From Streptomyces sp. 130 (GTDB lineage: Bacteria; Actinomycetota; Actinomycetes; Streptomycetales; Streptomycetaceae), in NCBI RefSeq assembly GCF_007096885.1, contig NZ_VJNO01000002.1, positions 124,001-188,000 on the forward strand: 64,000 bases of DNA. The letters run 5' to 3'. The translations under genes were made by a program, and so were the position numbers. Below the pieces are notes generated by a model. That model searched no databases. It was not told the DNA's origin and worked only from the letters and a program-made list of their open reading frames with translations. Of this stretch, positions 52,302 through 61,625 are shown piece by piece. Position 1 is the stretch's first letter; each line of letters starts with the position of its first letter.

Positions 52302-52694
52302 TCAGCGGCAGTTGTCCGCGGCCTCGATCAGCCGGGCCGCCTGGTCGAGCGCGACCCGCAGCACGGCCGGGTCGGTGACCGGGGTGTCCGCGGCGGGGGG
52401 CAGCAGCCAGCCGCTGCCGGAGGCCGGCGGATCGGCGGGGATGCGCAGCCCGCGGCCGTCGGTCCGCGTACAGGCGCTGCCCGGTACGTCCCAGCCCTGC
52501 GCGGTGCCCGGCGGCACCAGGAACCCGAGGGTGTCGCAGGCGCCGTCGTGGATGACCGGGCCCACGACGTCCCGCGCCGCGCCCCGGCGCAGGATGTCCA
52601 CGGCCTCCAGTCCCTGCCGGGCGGGCACGGTCACCAGATCACAGGGTTCGCCGGCGGCCGCCGTGCCGCCGTCCGCCAGGTCGGTGTGCAACAA
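52302..52694 (-). CDS. Small primase/polymerase-like protein
   Basis: A 130-residue protein. The sequence CDLVTVPARQGLEAVDIL ... GPVIHDGACDTLGFLVPPGTAQGWDVPG resembles the corresponding block of the 231-residue protein encoded at 60930-61625, suggesting both belong to the Streptomyces family named bifunctional DNA primase/polymerase N-terminal-like (from memory). The acidic catalytic residues expected of an active polymerase are not evident. Start uncertain: TTG 52694 follows GGAGAGG; a longer frame begins at TTG 52757. Confidence 0.65.
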   Translation of the reverse strand: MLHTDLADGGTAAAGEPCDLVTVPARQGLEAVDILRRGAARDVVGPVIHDGACDTLGFLVPPGTAQGWDVPGSACTRTDGRGLRIPADPPASGSGWLLPPAADTPVTDPAVLRVALDQAARLIEAADNCR

Positions 52695-52940
52695 GGGACC
52701 TCTCCTCTCATCGCCGGGGCGGAGCCGCGCTCCGTACTCCCTCTCCAGGAGGACCAACGGCCGACCGCGTCAAGGGCTACGGCGCGACACCGCCGCAAAG
52801 GGTGGCAGTTCATGGCGGATCGCGGCCGAGATGCCCGGTTCGCCCGGAAACGCTGTGTGTGTGCCCGGTCACGGACGGTACGTTCTTGCTCCGCCGGGAC
52901 ACCGGAAACAGCGCCCGGCTCGCACCGAGAGGGCCATGCC

Positions 52941-54308
52941 ATGGTGTCGACACGGGCAGTTCCCAACCTCGCCTTCCGGCGGCTGCGCGGCCCGCGCTCC
53001 GCCGGCGAGTTCGCTGCCGCGGTACGCAGGTCCGCTCGCGAGATCGGCGAGCAGGTCGCGTGCGACGCCCGGTACATCGGGCGCGTGGAGTCCGGCGAGA
53101 TCCGCTGTCCCAACTACGCGTACGAGCGGGTCTTCCTGCACATGTTCCCCGGGGCGACCCTGGAGGACCTGGGCTTCTCGCCCCGCGCTTCGGTACGCGG
53201 GCGGGCGGCCAGGTCCGCCGCGGACGCCCCGCCCCCGACTGCCCCGCCGCCGGAGTCCGGCGGCGACGACGAGGAGAGCGACGTGCTGCGTCGCGTGTTC
53301 ATGACGAGCGGCACCACCGCGGTGGCGGCCGTCTCCCTGGGGCTGGGCCTCGGCGGCCCGGCCGCCGCCCTGCCCCTGCAACGCCGGGTCGGCGACACGG
53401 AGGTGAGCGCCGTCGAACGGGCGGTGCGGCAGATCCGGGTGCTGGACGACCGGCACGGCGGCGACTGGCTCTACCGGCGCGCCTCGCAGCCCCTGCGGGC
53501 GGCGTACGCGCTGCTCGACGCGGGGACGGTGAACCGGCGCTCCACGGCGGACCGGCTGCACTCCGGCGCCGGTGAGCTGGCCATCTCGGTCGGCTGGCTG
53601 GCCCATGACTCGGGCCGCTTCGAGGACGCCCGCTCGCACTACGCGGAGGCGCTGGCCACCGCACGGGTCGCCGGTGACCCGGCGCTGGAGGCGCACGCGT
53701 TCTGCAACGTGTCCTTCCTGGCCCGCGACACGGGCCGGCCGCGCGAGGCGGTGCGCGCGGCGGAGGCCGGGCAGCGGGCCGCCGAGCCGCTGGGCTCGCC
53801 CCGGCTGCGGGCGCTGCTCGCGCTGCGGGAGGCGGGGGGCCGGGCGGGGCTCGGGGACCGCACGGGCTGCGAGCGGGCGCTCGGCCGGGCGCACGCGGCG
53901 TTCGCCCAGGGGGCGTCGGGGGCGGACCCGGAGTGGATGAGCTTCTTCCGCGAGGCGGAGCTGGAGATGCTGGAGGCCCAGTGCCGGGCCGCCCTCGGCG
54001 ACTGGTCCCGGGCCGCGCGCCACGCGGAGCGGGCGGTCCGGCTCCAGGACCCCCACTTCACCCGGAACCTCGCGCTGTACCGCGCCGAGCTCACCTGGGA
54101 CCTGGCCCGGGGGGGCCGCCCCGAGGAGGCGGCGTCGGCCGGCCACGCGGTCCTGGACCTGCTGGACGAGGTCCAGTCGTCCCGCATCCGGGCGATACTG
54201 CACGACGCGGTGGCGGCCCTGGGGCCGAGGACCGGGGCGTCGCGGGAGGTGGCGGACTTCCTGGACCGCTACGAGAGCGCCGCCCCTTCCGGCCCGTCCG
54301 GCGTCTGA
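52941..54308 (+). CDS. XRE-type transcription factor with TPR-like C-terminus
   Basis: A 455-residue regulator. The N-terminus (GEFAAAVRRSAREIGEQVACDARYIGRVESGEIRCPN, quoted here in part as DARYIGRVESGEIRCPN) is a Cro/CI-like helix-turn-helix. A hydrophobic stretch (about 120-150) follows and then about 300 residues of tetratricopeptide-like repeats (HYAEALATARVAGDPALEAH and similar), a layout known from Streptomyces regulators that sense small signals or protein partners. ATG 52941 is preceded by GAGAGGG. The C-terminal PSGPSGV and stop are contributed by a REP-like repeat (see findings). Confidence 0.8.
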   Translation: MVSTRAVPNLAFRRLRGPRSAGEFAAAVRRSAREIGEQVACDARYIGRVESGEIRCPNYAYERVFLHMFPGATLEDLGFSPRASVRGRAARSAADAPPPTAPPPESGGDDEESDVLRRVFMTSGTTAVAAVSLGLGLGGPAAALPLQRRVGDTEVSAVERAVRQIRVLDDRHGGDWLYRRASQPLRAAYALLDAGTVNRRSTADRLHSGAGELAISVGWLAHDSGRFEDARSHYAEALATARVAGDPALEAHAFCNVSFLARDTGRPREAVRAAEAGQRAAEPLGSPRLRALLALREAGGRAGLGDRTGCERALGRAHAAFAQGASGADPEWMSFFREAELEMLEAQCRAALGDWSRAARHAERAVRLQDPHFTRNLALYRAELTWDLARGGRPEEAASAGHAVLDLLDEVQSSRIRAILHDAVAALGPRTGASREVADFLDRYESAAPSGPSGV

Positions 54309-54335
54309 GGACACGCGGCCCGCAGCCCGGCGCCC

Positions 54336-54471
54336 CCAGCCCGTCCGGCGTTTGAGGACGGAACCCCCTGCCCCGGTCCGGGGCGCATCCGCTCGGCCCT
54401 CGGACCAAGGCCCCAGGACAGGCGCCGCGACCGTGCGCAGCGGTTCCGTCCTCAAACGCCGGACGGGCTGG
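54336..54471. repeat. REP-like 30-bp perfect inverted repeat
   Basis: Arms 54336-54365 (reading CCAGCCCGTCCGGCGTTTGA...) and 54442-54471 are exact reverse complements, 76 bp apart. A third, partial copy at 54292-54312 spans the stop of the upstream regulator gene, and a weaker one is near 54500. The core CCCGTCCGGCGTTTGAGGAC is a widespread Streptomyces intergenic repeat. It may terminate transcription between the convergent genes. Confidence 0.85.
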
Positions 54472-54527
54472 GTTCACCGGCGCACCGGATCCGTCAGGCG
54501 CCCCGGACGGGCTGACAACCCCGCCGC

Positions 54528-55124
54528 TCACCGCTCGAGGTGCCCCGTGTCGTTCCATTTCTGGATCGCCGGGGCGCCGTACGCCCAGCCCAGGACCGAC
54601 AGCGACGTCGGCGCCAGCCAGATCCGCGCGCCGAAGGCGATGTCCTCGCCGAGCCAGCGCGCGCCGAGCGCCCGCAGGATGTGGCCGTGGGCGAAGACGA
54701 GGACGTCCCGGTCGGCGGACCGCGCCCACTCCACGATCTCGTCGGCCCGGGCCGACACCTCGGCGGTGCTCTCGCCCTCCGGCACCCCGTCGCGCCAGAT
54801 GAACCAGTCGGGACGGCCCGCCTTGATCTCGGCCGGTGTCATCCCCTCGTACGCCCCGTAGTCCCACTCCATCAGCGCGTCCCACGGCTCGGCGCGGTCG
54901 CCGAAGCCCGCGAGCCCGCAGGTCTCGGCGGCCCGGACGAGCGGGCTGGTGCGGACCTCCAGGCCGCGCAGACCCGTCCACGGCTCCCGGTGCAGCCGCT
55001 CGCCGAGCAGCTTGGCCCCCTCGCGTCCGGCGTCGAGCAGCGGAATGTCCGTCCTGCCGGTGTGCCTGCCGTTGAGGGACCATTCCGTCTGCCCGTGCCG
55101 GGCGAGCAGGATGCGCGGTGCCAT
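54528..55124 (-). CDS. Histidine phosphatase (phosphoglycerate-mutase-like)
   Basis: A 198-residue member of the histidine phosphatase superfamily. [12 protein letters not shown] carries the phosphorylated His of the RHG motif; EWDYGAYEG and [14 protein letters not shown] supply the second His and the acid. ATG 55124 has GGGAGAA 8 bp upstream; an in-frame extension to 55277 is non-homologous. It is closer to broad-specificity phosphatases than to glycolytic mutase; substrate unknown. Confidence 0.9.
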   Translation of the reverse strand: MAPRILLARHGQTEWSLNGRHTGRTDIPLLDAGREGAKLLGERLHREPWTGLRGLEVRTSPLVRAAETCGLAGFGDRAEPWDALMEWDYGAYEGMTPAEIKAGRPDWFIWRDGVPEGESTAEVSARADEIVEWARSADRDVLVFAHGHILRALGARWLGEDIAFGARIWLAPTSLSVLGWAYGAPAIQKWNDTGHLER

Positions 55125-55348
55125 AAAAGGGTTCTCCCTGGAAAGCTGGGACCTGGGATGCGGAATCTGAGAAGTTGTTCCCATCATCCCGTATCCGCCC
55201 CCGAGGCAACCCGGGGGGCCGCGGCGGCGTCCCACTGACCACAGACGAATCAGAGCAGCCCGGGGGGTGGGGACCACACCCCCCGGCAGACACGCGCCCG
55301 ACGCGCACCGTACGGTTGAACGCCCGCAGTCGGCCGCATGAACACGTG

Positions 55349-56335
55349 ATGGAGAAGTTCCGGATGCCGCACGCCACCACCGCGCCCGCTCCGCGCCACC
55401 GGCTCCGCTGGTGGACCGAGCTGCCGCTCCTGGCCCTGGTGTACGGGGCGTACTCCGGCGGCCGGCTCCTCGTACGCGGTGACGTGTCCACGGCTGTGGA
55501 CCACGGCCTGAGCATCCTGCGCCTGGAGAAGGCGCTGTACCTGAACGCGGAGCACCCGCTCAACCGCCTGTTCACGGCACACCCCTCCATAGGCATCCCG
55601 TCCGACTTCGCGTACGCCTCCCTGCACTACGTGGTCACCCCGGCCGTCCTGATCTGGATGTTCCGGCGCCACTCGGCCGCGTACCGCAGGGCCCGCACCT
55701 GGCTGATGACCTCCACGATGCTCGGCCTGATCGGCTTCACGCTGATGCCGACGTGCCCGCCCCGGCTGCTGGACGCGCGGCACGGATTCGTGGACACGAT
55801 GGCGCAGTACAGCTCGTACGGCTGGTGGGGCACGGAGGCGAGCGCGCCGCGCGGCATGGGCGGGATGACCAACCAGTACGCGGCGATGCCGAGCCTGCAC
55901 GTCGGCTGGGCGCTGTGGTGCGGCATCCTGCTGTGGCGCCACGCCAAGCACCCGGCGCTGCGTGCCGCGGGCATCGCGTACCCGCTGGTCACCACGTTCG
56001 TCGTGATGGGCACCGCCAACCACTATCTGCTCGACGCGGTCGCCGGCTGCGCCGTGATGGGCGTCGGGGCACTCCTCGCCCGGCCCGTGATGCGCTTCGC
56101 CGACGGGGTCAGGGCGGCCGTCCTGGCGCGCTTCTCGGGGGCTTCCGCGACGACGGGGTCCCCGGATGTCAGTGCCGGGTGCGAGACTTCGGCGGGTGAG
56201 CGAATCCCCGGCCAGCGGACCTCCTCCGCAGAACCATCCGACGCGGCAGCAGCGGCCGGCCCGCCTGCCGGGGCCGACGGCGCCGGCCGGGCAGGACGGA
56301 CCCCCGACGGGGACCCTGCGGCAGCGGCTCGCTGA
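55349..56335 (+). CDS. PAP2-superfamily phosphatase/inositol phosphotransferase-like membrane protein
   Basis: A 328-residue polytopic protein with about six helices. The signature [13 protein letters not shown] and [10 protein letters not shown] carry the catalytic His residues of PAP2 motifs 2 and 3, with [12 protein letters not shown] preceding them, as in the inositolphosphorylceramide synthase-like branch found in actinobacteria. The C-terminal 55 residues are low complexity and overlap the start of the nuclease gene in another frame. Probable role: lipid phosphate turnover at the membrane. Confidence 0.87.
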   Translation: MEKFRMPHATTAPAPRHRLRWWTELPLLALVYGAYSGGRLLVRGDVSTAVDHGLSILRLEKALYLNAEHPLNRLFTAHPSIGIPSDFAYASLHYVVTPAVLIWMFRRHSAAYRRARTWLMTSTMLGLIGFTLMPTCPPRLLDARHGFVDTMAQYSSYGWWGTEASAPRGMGGMTNQYAAMPSLHVGWALWCGILLWRHAKHPALRAAGIAYPLVTTFVVMGTANHYLLDAVAGCAVMGVGALLARPVMRFADGVRAAVLARFSGASATTGSPDVSAGCETSAGERIPGQRTSSAEPSDAAAAAGPPAGADGAGRAGRTPDGDPAAAAR

Positions 56336-57407
56336 GCTGAGGGGCCCGGCGGTCGCCCCGCGCCCGCTGGACGCCCGCGCGCTCGCGGCCCTCGCCGCCA
56401 ACCCGGGCTGCAAGCGCCGCGCCCTGCTCGACGGGGCCGGGGTCGACAAGGGCGCGCTCGCCTCCGCGCTGGGCTCCCCGGCTCCGTTCGGCCAGTCCCA
56501 GTTCGCCTTCATGCGGGGCAACGCCTTCGAGGCCCGGGTCAAGGCCGACGGCGGTGCGGAGCTGACGCGCCTGCTGCACGAGCGGCTCGGCGGCTCCGGT
56601 GAACCGCCGGGCGAGGTGGCGACGCCCGATCTGACCGCCGCCGGGCCCGAGGGCCGGGCGGCCAGGACCGCGCTGGCCCTGCGGGAGGCGACGGAGGCGG
56701 GCGGCTGGGCGCTGCTCGACCACCCGATGCTCGCCCTGGAGGTGGCGGGCTCCCCGGCCTATCTGGAGCCGGACGCGGTCGTGGTGCGGCCGGACGGCAC
56801 CTGGACGGTCGTCGAGATCAAGTCGTTCCCCATGATCGACGGCTCGGCGGACGCGGCGAAGGTGGGCGCCGCCGCCCGCCAGTCCGCGGTCTACGTGCTG
56901 GCGCTCGAACGGGTCGCGGAGGTCACGGACGGGGCCCGGGTGGGGCACCGGGTGCTGCTGGTGTGCCCGAAGGACTTCTCGAACCTGCCGGCCGCCTCCG
57001 TCATCGACGTACGCAAGCAGCGCGCCGTCACCCGCCGCCAGCTGACCCGGCTCACCCGCGTCGAGGAGATCGCGGCGGCCCTCCCCGAGGGCGCCTCGTT
57101 CGACCCGGACCGCTCCCCCGAGGAGCTGGAGTCGGCGGTCGAGTCGGTCGCCGCGGCCTACGCGCCGGAGTGCCTGTCCGCCTGCGAGCTGGCCTTCCAC
57201 TGCCGGGCCCGGGCGCGCGCCGAGGGGGCCGTGGAGGCGCTGGGGCGCGGGGTGCGGGGCGAGCTGGGCGGCCTCACGACGGTCGCCGGGGTGCTGGCCG
57301 CCGCCGCGGGCAAGGAGGGCGATCCGGCGGACCCGGTGGTCGCCGCCCTGCGCCGCGCTGCGGCCCTGCGCGCCGAGGCGCTGGAGGGGCGGGCGGCATG
57401 TCGCTGA
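56196..57407 (+). CDS. Cas4/RecB-like Fe-S nuclease
   Basis: A 403-residue nuclease-like protein. The PD-(D/E)XK core is LEPDAVVV (D193), VVEIKSF (E207, K209) and the RecB-type QxxxY helix RQSAVYVLA (Q229, Y233). One early cysteine (C72) and CLSACELAFHC (C326, C330, C336) could ligate a 4Fe-4S cluster, as in Cas4, AddB and Dna2. GTG 56196 was chosen as start; ATG 56166 is in frame. Its end overlaps the next gene by 10 bp; the three-gene cassette is tightly coupled. Confidence 0.85.
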   Translation: MSESPASGPPPQNHPTRQQRPARLPGPTAPAGQDGPPTGTLRQRLAELRGPAVAPRPLDARALAALAANPGCKRRALLDGAGVDKGALASALGSPAPFGQSQFAFMRGNAFEARVKADGGAELTRLLHERLGGSGEPPGEVATPDLTAAGPEGRAARTALALREATEAGGWALLDHPMLALEVAGSPAYLEPDAVVVRPDGTWTVVEIKSFPMIDGSADAAKVGAAARQSAVYVLALERVAEVTDGARVGHRVLLVCPKDFSNLPAASVIDVRKQRAVTRRQLTRLTRVEEIAAALPEGASFDPDRSPEELESAVESVAAAYAPECLSACELAFHCRARARAEGAVEALGRGVRGELGGLTTVAGVLAAAAGKEGDPADPVVAALRRAAALRAEALEGRAACR

Positions 57408-59017
57408 TCACCACGCTGGCCCGGCTGGAGGCGGTGGAGAGCGGCCGGGCGCGGCCGACGGCCACCGTGCGCCACCGCCGGCTCACCGACCGGCCGCTCG
57501 TCCTGGTGCCGCTGACCACGGCGGGCGAGGCGGGCGCCCCGCTCGGCGCGCTCGTCGGCACGGACCGGGAGGCGCCCCGGCTGCTGGCCGTCGCCCAGCC
57601 GCGCGACCGGGACCTGCGGTTCGCGTTCCTCGCCGAGCTGGCCGAGGCGGTCCTGCCGCACATCGAGGCGTACGAGGACGTCGTCGAGCCCGCCGAGCGG
57701 GGCGAGACGGACCCGGCGACCGGGAAGCGGGTCAAGGTCGAGACCGAGCTGTGCGTGGACGCGGCGCAGATCGTCGTCCCCAGCCGGGCGGGCATCGAGT
57801 TCGTCCGGCTGCTCGGCCGCTCCATGCGCTTCCGGCGCACCGCCGAGGACGATCCGGACACCCCGTATCCGGCGCCCGCCCGGGTCCCGCTGCTGGGGCG
57901 CTGGCTGACGCATTACGGGGAGCGGGCCCGGGTCCCCGGCTCCTCGCTCCTGCTCGCCTGCACGGACCTGCTGAACCGGCACTGGGCGACCGGCCAGTCG
58001 AATCTGGAGGATCAGCACCTGGGGGCCCTGCTCGCCTGGATCGACCCGCCCGCCGGGGAGTCCGGTGCCAGTGCGGCGCTCCGGGCCGAGCTGGCCCGGG
58101 ACGCGGCGGGACAGCTGCTGTGCCCGCCGGCCGGCCCGGCGACCGACCCGGACTTCGACAACCGGCTGCTGGCCCCGGCGATCGAGAAGTACGACCGGGC
58201 GCGCGCCGCGTTCGCGGCGGCCGAGGACGGGCTGGCGGCCGATGCCCTGCTGGCCGGGCTGTCCGGGGCCGAGCGCGAGATCAGGGCGCTGCTCGCCGGG
58301 GTGCTGCTGCCGACCTGGGACGCGGTGTGGCGGGGCCTCGACCTGCTGCGGGAGCTGCCCGAGGGGTCCAGGACCGAGGACCGCTGGACCCGGGACCGCT
58401 GGTCGTTCACCGCCCACCGCGACCGGGTGCGCTCCGGTGAGCCGCCCCAGCCGCGCCGGGACGACGCGGTGACGGCCGCCCGCAAGCTGGCCGCCCGGGA
58501 GACGGCCCAGGCGCAGCTGGAGGCGCAGGAGGCGCTGGACGACCCGCTCGTCCTGGCGGGCCGGCGGCTCGCCGGGGAGGCGTTCATCGGTGAGGTGAGC
58601 GCGGTGGAGATGGCGTACAGCGAGTCGAAACGGCCCTCGCCGCGCCCGCTGGTCACGGTCCGCACCGAGGAGCGGCCGCAGCTGGGCGCCGGTGTGAAGG
58701 TCTACCGCTCGCTGGACGGCAAGCCGCAGACCGCCGAGTTCGTGGCGTACGGCCCGGCGGAAGGCGCGGACGGCGAGGACGGCGTGCTCTCGCTGGTGCT
58801 GCGGATCACGGACCGGATGGGGCGCGGCAAGGAGCCGGCCCCGGGGTCGGTCCCGGAGCCGGGTGACCGGATCGCCTGGACCCTGTTCGAGCACGACCAG
58901 CGCGGCGGGCCGCAGCTGCCGGACGCGGAGGAGACGCCGTGGACCCACGGCGGTCCGCCGGGCGGCCTCGAAGCGGCCGAGCTGCCCGACCCCGTGACCC
59001 CGGAGGACCTGCTGTGA
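57398..59017 (+). CDS. Middle protein of the nuclease-helicase cassette, unknown function
   Basis: A 539-residue protein (ATG 57398). It is rich in Arg, Ala and acidic residues, helical for about 150-400 and beta-rich near the end (VKVYRSLDGKPQTAEFVAYG, LSLVLRITDRMG, PGDRIAWTLFEH, about 425-500), possibly a small barrel like the 1B/OB domain of Dna2/Upf1 helicases. An early cysteine-poor region (VETELCVDAAQIVVPSRAGIEF) is unlike known domains. It overlaps the nuclease gene by 10 bp and the helicase gene by 4 bp, so all three products are probably made in matched amounts. Confidence 0.8.
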   Translation: MSLITTLARLEAVESGRARPTATVRHRRLTDRPLVLVPLTTAGEAGAPLGALVGTDREAPRLLAVAQPRDRDLRFAFLAELAEAVLPHIEAYEDVVEPAERGETDPATGKRVKVETELCVDAAQIVVPSRAGIEFVRLLGRSMRFRRTAEDDPDTPYPAPARVPLLGRWLTHYGERARVPGSSLLLACTDLLNRHWATGQSNLEDQHLGALLAWIDPPAGESGASAALRAELARDAAGQLLCPPAGPATDPDFDNRLLAPAIEKYDRARAAFAAAEDGLAADALLAGLSGAEREIRALLAGVLLPTWDAVWRGLDLLRELPEGSRTEDRWTRDRWSFTAHRDRVRSGEPPQPRRDDAVTAARKLAARETAQAQLEAQEALDDPLVLAGRRLAGEAFIGEVSAVEMAYSESKRPSPRPLVTVRTEERPQLGAGVKVYRSLDGKPQTAEFVAYGPAEGADGEDGVLSLVLRITDRMGRGKEPAPGSVPEPGDRIAWTLFEHDQRGGPQLPDAEETPWTHGGPPGGLEAAELPDPVTPEDLL

Positions 59018-60348
59018 CGGCCGTATTCGACCCGGGCGCGGCGGCGGGCCTGGCCACCGCGAGGATTCTGGACGACACGCTGAACGGCACGGCCCGGGGT
59101 GTCGTGGTGGACTCCCCGCCGGGTGCGGGGAAGTCGACGCTGGTGGTGCGCGCGGCGCTGGAGCTGGCCGCGGCGGGCCGTCCGCTGATGGTGGTCGCCC
59201 AGACCAACGCCCAGGTGGACGACCTGGTGGTGCGGCTCGCGGAGAAGGACCCGGAGCTGCCGGTGGGCCGGCTGCACAGCAGCGACTCCGATCCGTACGA
59301 CAAGGTGCTCGACGGCCTGGCGAATGTGCGCAAGTCGGCGAAGGCGGCGGATCTGGCCGGGCTCGACGTGGTCATCTCGACGGCGGCGAAGTGGGCCCAT
59401 GTGAAGAACGTGGAGCCGTGGGGGCACGCGATCGTGGACGAGGCGTACCAGATGCGCTCGGACGCGCTGCTCGCCGTGGCCGGGCTCTTCGAGCGGGCGC
59501 TCTTCGTGGGCGATCCGGGGCAGCTGGACCCGTTCTCGATCGTCGGCGCCGACCAGTGGGCGGGGCTGAGCTACGACCCCTCGGCCAGTGCGGTGAGCAC
59601 GCTGCTCGCGCACAATCCGGAGCTCCCGCAGCACCGGCTCCCGGTCTCCTGGCGGCTCCCGGCCTCGGCGGCGCCGCTGGTGTCGGACGCGTTCTACCCG
59701 TACACCCCGTTCCGCAGCGGCACTGACCACGGGGACCGGCGGCTGTCCTTCGGGGTGGCGTCGGACGGGTCGGCGGCCGACCGGGTGCTGGACGAGGCGG
59801 CGGAGTCGGGCTGGGGGCTGCTCGAACTGCCGGCCCGGCACACCCCGCGCACCGACCCGGAGGCGGTGCGGGCGGTCGCGCTGGTGGTGCGCCGGCTGCT
59901 GGACCGGGGCGGCGCGGCCACCAGTGAGCGGTCGCCGGACCCGGCCCCGGTGACGGCGGACCGGGTGGCGGTCGGCACGGCTCACCGCGACCAGGCGGCG
60001 GCGGTGCGCGCGGCCCTCGCGGAGCTGGGGGTGACGGGGGTCGCGGTGGACACGGCGAACCGGCTGCAGGGCCGCGAGTTCGACGTGACGGTGGTGCTGC
60101 ACCCGCTGTCGGGGCGGCCGGACGCCACCGCGTTCCACCTGGAGACGGGGCGCCTGTGCGTCCTGGCCTCCCGGCACCGGCACGCGTGCGTCGTGGTCTG
60201 CCGGGAGGGCGTGGCGGACCTGCTGGACGAGCATCCGTCGACGGAGCCGGTCCAGCTGGGCGTCACGGTGAAGTTCCCGGACGGCTGGGAGGCCAACCAC
60301 GCCGTGCTGGCGCATCTGGCGGAACACCGGGTGCGCTGGAGTTGTTGA
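59014..60348 (+). CDS. Upf1/Dna2-like superfamily 1 helicase
   Basis: A 444-residue SF1B helicase core. Walker A DSPPGAGKSTL (K40), motif II HAIVDEAYQ, motif III FVGDPGQLDP, motif IV SWRLP, motif V NRLQGREFDVTVVLHP and motif VI VLASRHRHACVVV are all present, so it should be an active ATP-dependent translocase. N-terminal accessory domains of Dna2/Upf1 are missing and may be supplied by the preceding protein. GTG 59014 overlaps the previous stop (GTGA). Confidence 0.9.
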   Translation: MTAVFDPGAAAGLATARILDDTLNGTARGVVVDSPPGAGKSTLVVRAALELAAAGRPLMVVAQTNAQVDDLVVRLAEKDPELPVGRLHSSDSDPYDKVLDGLANVRKSAKAADLAGLDVVISTAAKWAHVKNVEPWGHAIVDEAYQMRSDALLAVAGLFERALFVGDPGQLDPFSIVGADQWAGLSYDPSASAVSTLLAHNPELPQHRLPVSWRLPASAAPLVSDAFYPYTPFRSGTDHGDRRLSFGVASDGSAADRVLDEAAESGWGLLELPARHTPRTDPEAVRAVALVVRRLLDRGGAATSERSPDPAPVTADRVAVGTAHRDQAAAVRAALAELGVTGVAVDTANRLQGREFDVTVVLHPLSGRPDATAFHLETGRLCVLASRHRHACVVVCREGVADLLDEHPSTEPVQLGVTVKFPDGWEANHAVLAHLAEHRVRWSC

Positions 60349-60462
60349 GTGCGCCGGGGGTGCGGCCGGGCCTGCGCACGCCCCCGCGACGAAGCCTTCT
60401 GCACCCTTGCGGCGGACTGGACAATTGAGGGTGGCCGTCGGGCCGCCCGAGGAGGAAGACAC

Positions 60463-60804
60463 ATGCCACAACCCGAGCAGGGCGAGCAGCGGCGGCTGCG
60501 CCCCGCACCGCTGCTCTTCGAGCCGGCCTCGGCCGTCGCGGACCCGGAGCACTTCTTCGACCTGGAGTCGATGGACGATCCGAAGGAGCTGCTGGGCCGG
60601 GCGACGGAGCTGGCCCTGGCCTTCCGCGCCGCGACCGACCGCGCGGTGGAGTTCCAGGCGGTGGCGGCGGCCCAGCTGGCCGATCCGCGCCGCTTCGACC
60701 GGCTCACGACGGCGGACATCGCGCGGCGTGCGGAGTGGACCGAGGACTACGCGAAGAAGATGGTCGAGTTCGGCCGCACCCTGCTGGACGCCCCGCAGCC
60801 GTAG
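60463..60804 (+). CDS. Small conserved protein of unknown function
   Basis: A 113-residue, probably cytosolic helical protein (ATG 60463, GGAGGAAG ribosome site). Disordered acidic N-terminus to about 40, then helices LGRATELALAFRAATDRAVE and TTADIARRAEWTEDYAKKMV. The latter resembles a winged-helix-like turn but is too short to call. It lies 114 bp after the helicase in the same direction; link to the cassette uncertain. Confidence 0.75.
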   Translation: MPQPEQGEQRRLRPAPLLFEPASAVADPEHFFDLESMDDPKELLGRATELALAFRAATDRAVEFQAVAAAQLADPRRFDRLTTADIARRAEWTEDYAKKMVEFGRTLLDAPQP

Positions 60805-60929
60805 GTACGGGCCCCCGGTTACCACCACCGGCATATGCCCGGGCGAACCATACTCCTCGCGCGGTTCCCCTGTCCCGATTTCCGACAACTCTCGGAATCC
60901 GGTTGATCACTCCGGGTAGACCTGTGCAC

Positions 60930-61625
60930 ATGACCGCATGGCTGCCTGACGAAACGACCCTGCACCACGGCGACGGGCCGTGTCTCCGCACCGGCCACGA
61001 GGCCGACCTCTTCTCGGCCCTGCGCGAGCCCGCGCGGAATCAGACGGCCCAGGTCACGGCGGCCGGCGCCGCGTGGCTGGCCGGGGCGACGGCGTACCCG
61101 CGCAGCGCCCTGGCTCAGTGGGAGTCGCGACCGACGGCGCCCGGGGTCCTGCCGTGCGGCACCGCGTTCGACGTGGTGAACGTTCCCACGCTGTTCGGGC
61201 GCCGGATGCTGGAGCATCTGTGGGCGGACGGCCCGGGCTCGGGTCCGGTCGCCTCGCACCGGGGCCGGATGCTGCTCTTCGCCTCCCCGGGCACGGCCCA
61301 GCGGCTGCCGTCGCTGCTGGACTGGGAGGAGTGGGGCAAGGGCGCGCGGGGCCGGAACGGCGGCGGTACGAAGGTGCCCCCGCTGCTCTGCCACGGCACC
61401 GGGGACGCGGTGACGGTCCCGCCCCTGACCTGCGACGAGGCGTATGCGGGGCCCCGCTGGCTGGTGGCCCCGGACACCCGGGCCCCCTGGCTGCCGGGGC
61501 CGGACGTGCTGCTGTGGGCGTGCGTCCGGGTGGCCCGGTCGGCGCCCGCTCCGGCGCCCCGGATTTCGATTTTTCCTCTCACCGATCCGAGTGCTAAGGT
61601 CTACGACGTCAGCAGGCGCCGCTAG
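60930..61625 (+). CDS. Primase/polymerase N-terminal-like protein; stop codon lies inside tRNA-Lys
   Basis: A 231-residue protein (ATG 60930, MTAWLPDETTLHHGDG) of the Streptomyces family named, from memory, bifunctional DNA primase/polymerase-like. Its block FDVVNVPTLFGRRMLEHLWA ... LLFASPGTAQRLPSLLDWEE resembles the shorter protein at 52302-52694. The final residues (FPLTDPSAKVYDVSRRR) have codon use unlike the rest: they are read through the tRNA-Lys promoter and the stop TAG at 61623 is within the tRNA. An earlier functional end seems possible but no in-frame stop exists. Confidence 0.78.
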   Translation: MTAWLPDETTLHHGDGPCLRTGHEADLFSALREPARNQTAQVTAAGAAWLAGATAYPRSALAQWESRPTAPGVLPCGTAFDVVNVPTLFGRRMLEHLWADGPGSGPVASHRGRMLLFASPGTAQRLPSLLDWEEWGKGARGRNGGGTKVPPLLCHGTGDAVTVPPLTCDEAYAGPRWLVAPDTRAPWLPGPDVLLWACVRVARSAPAPAPRISIFPLTDPSAKVYDVSRRR

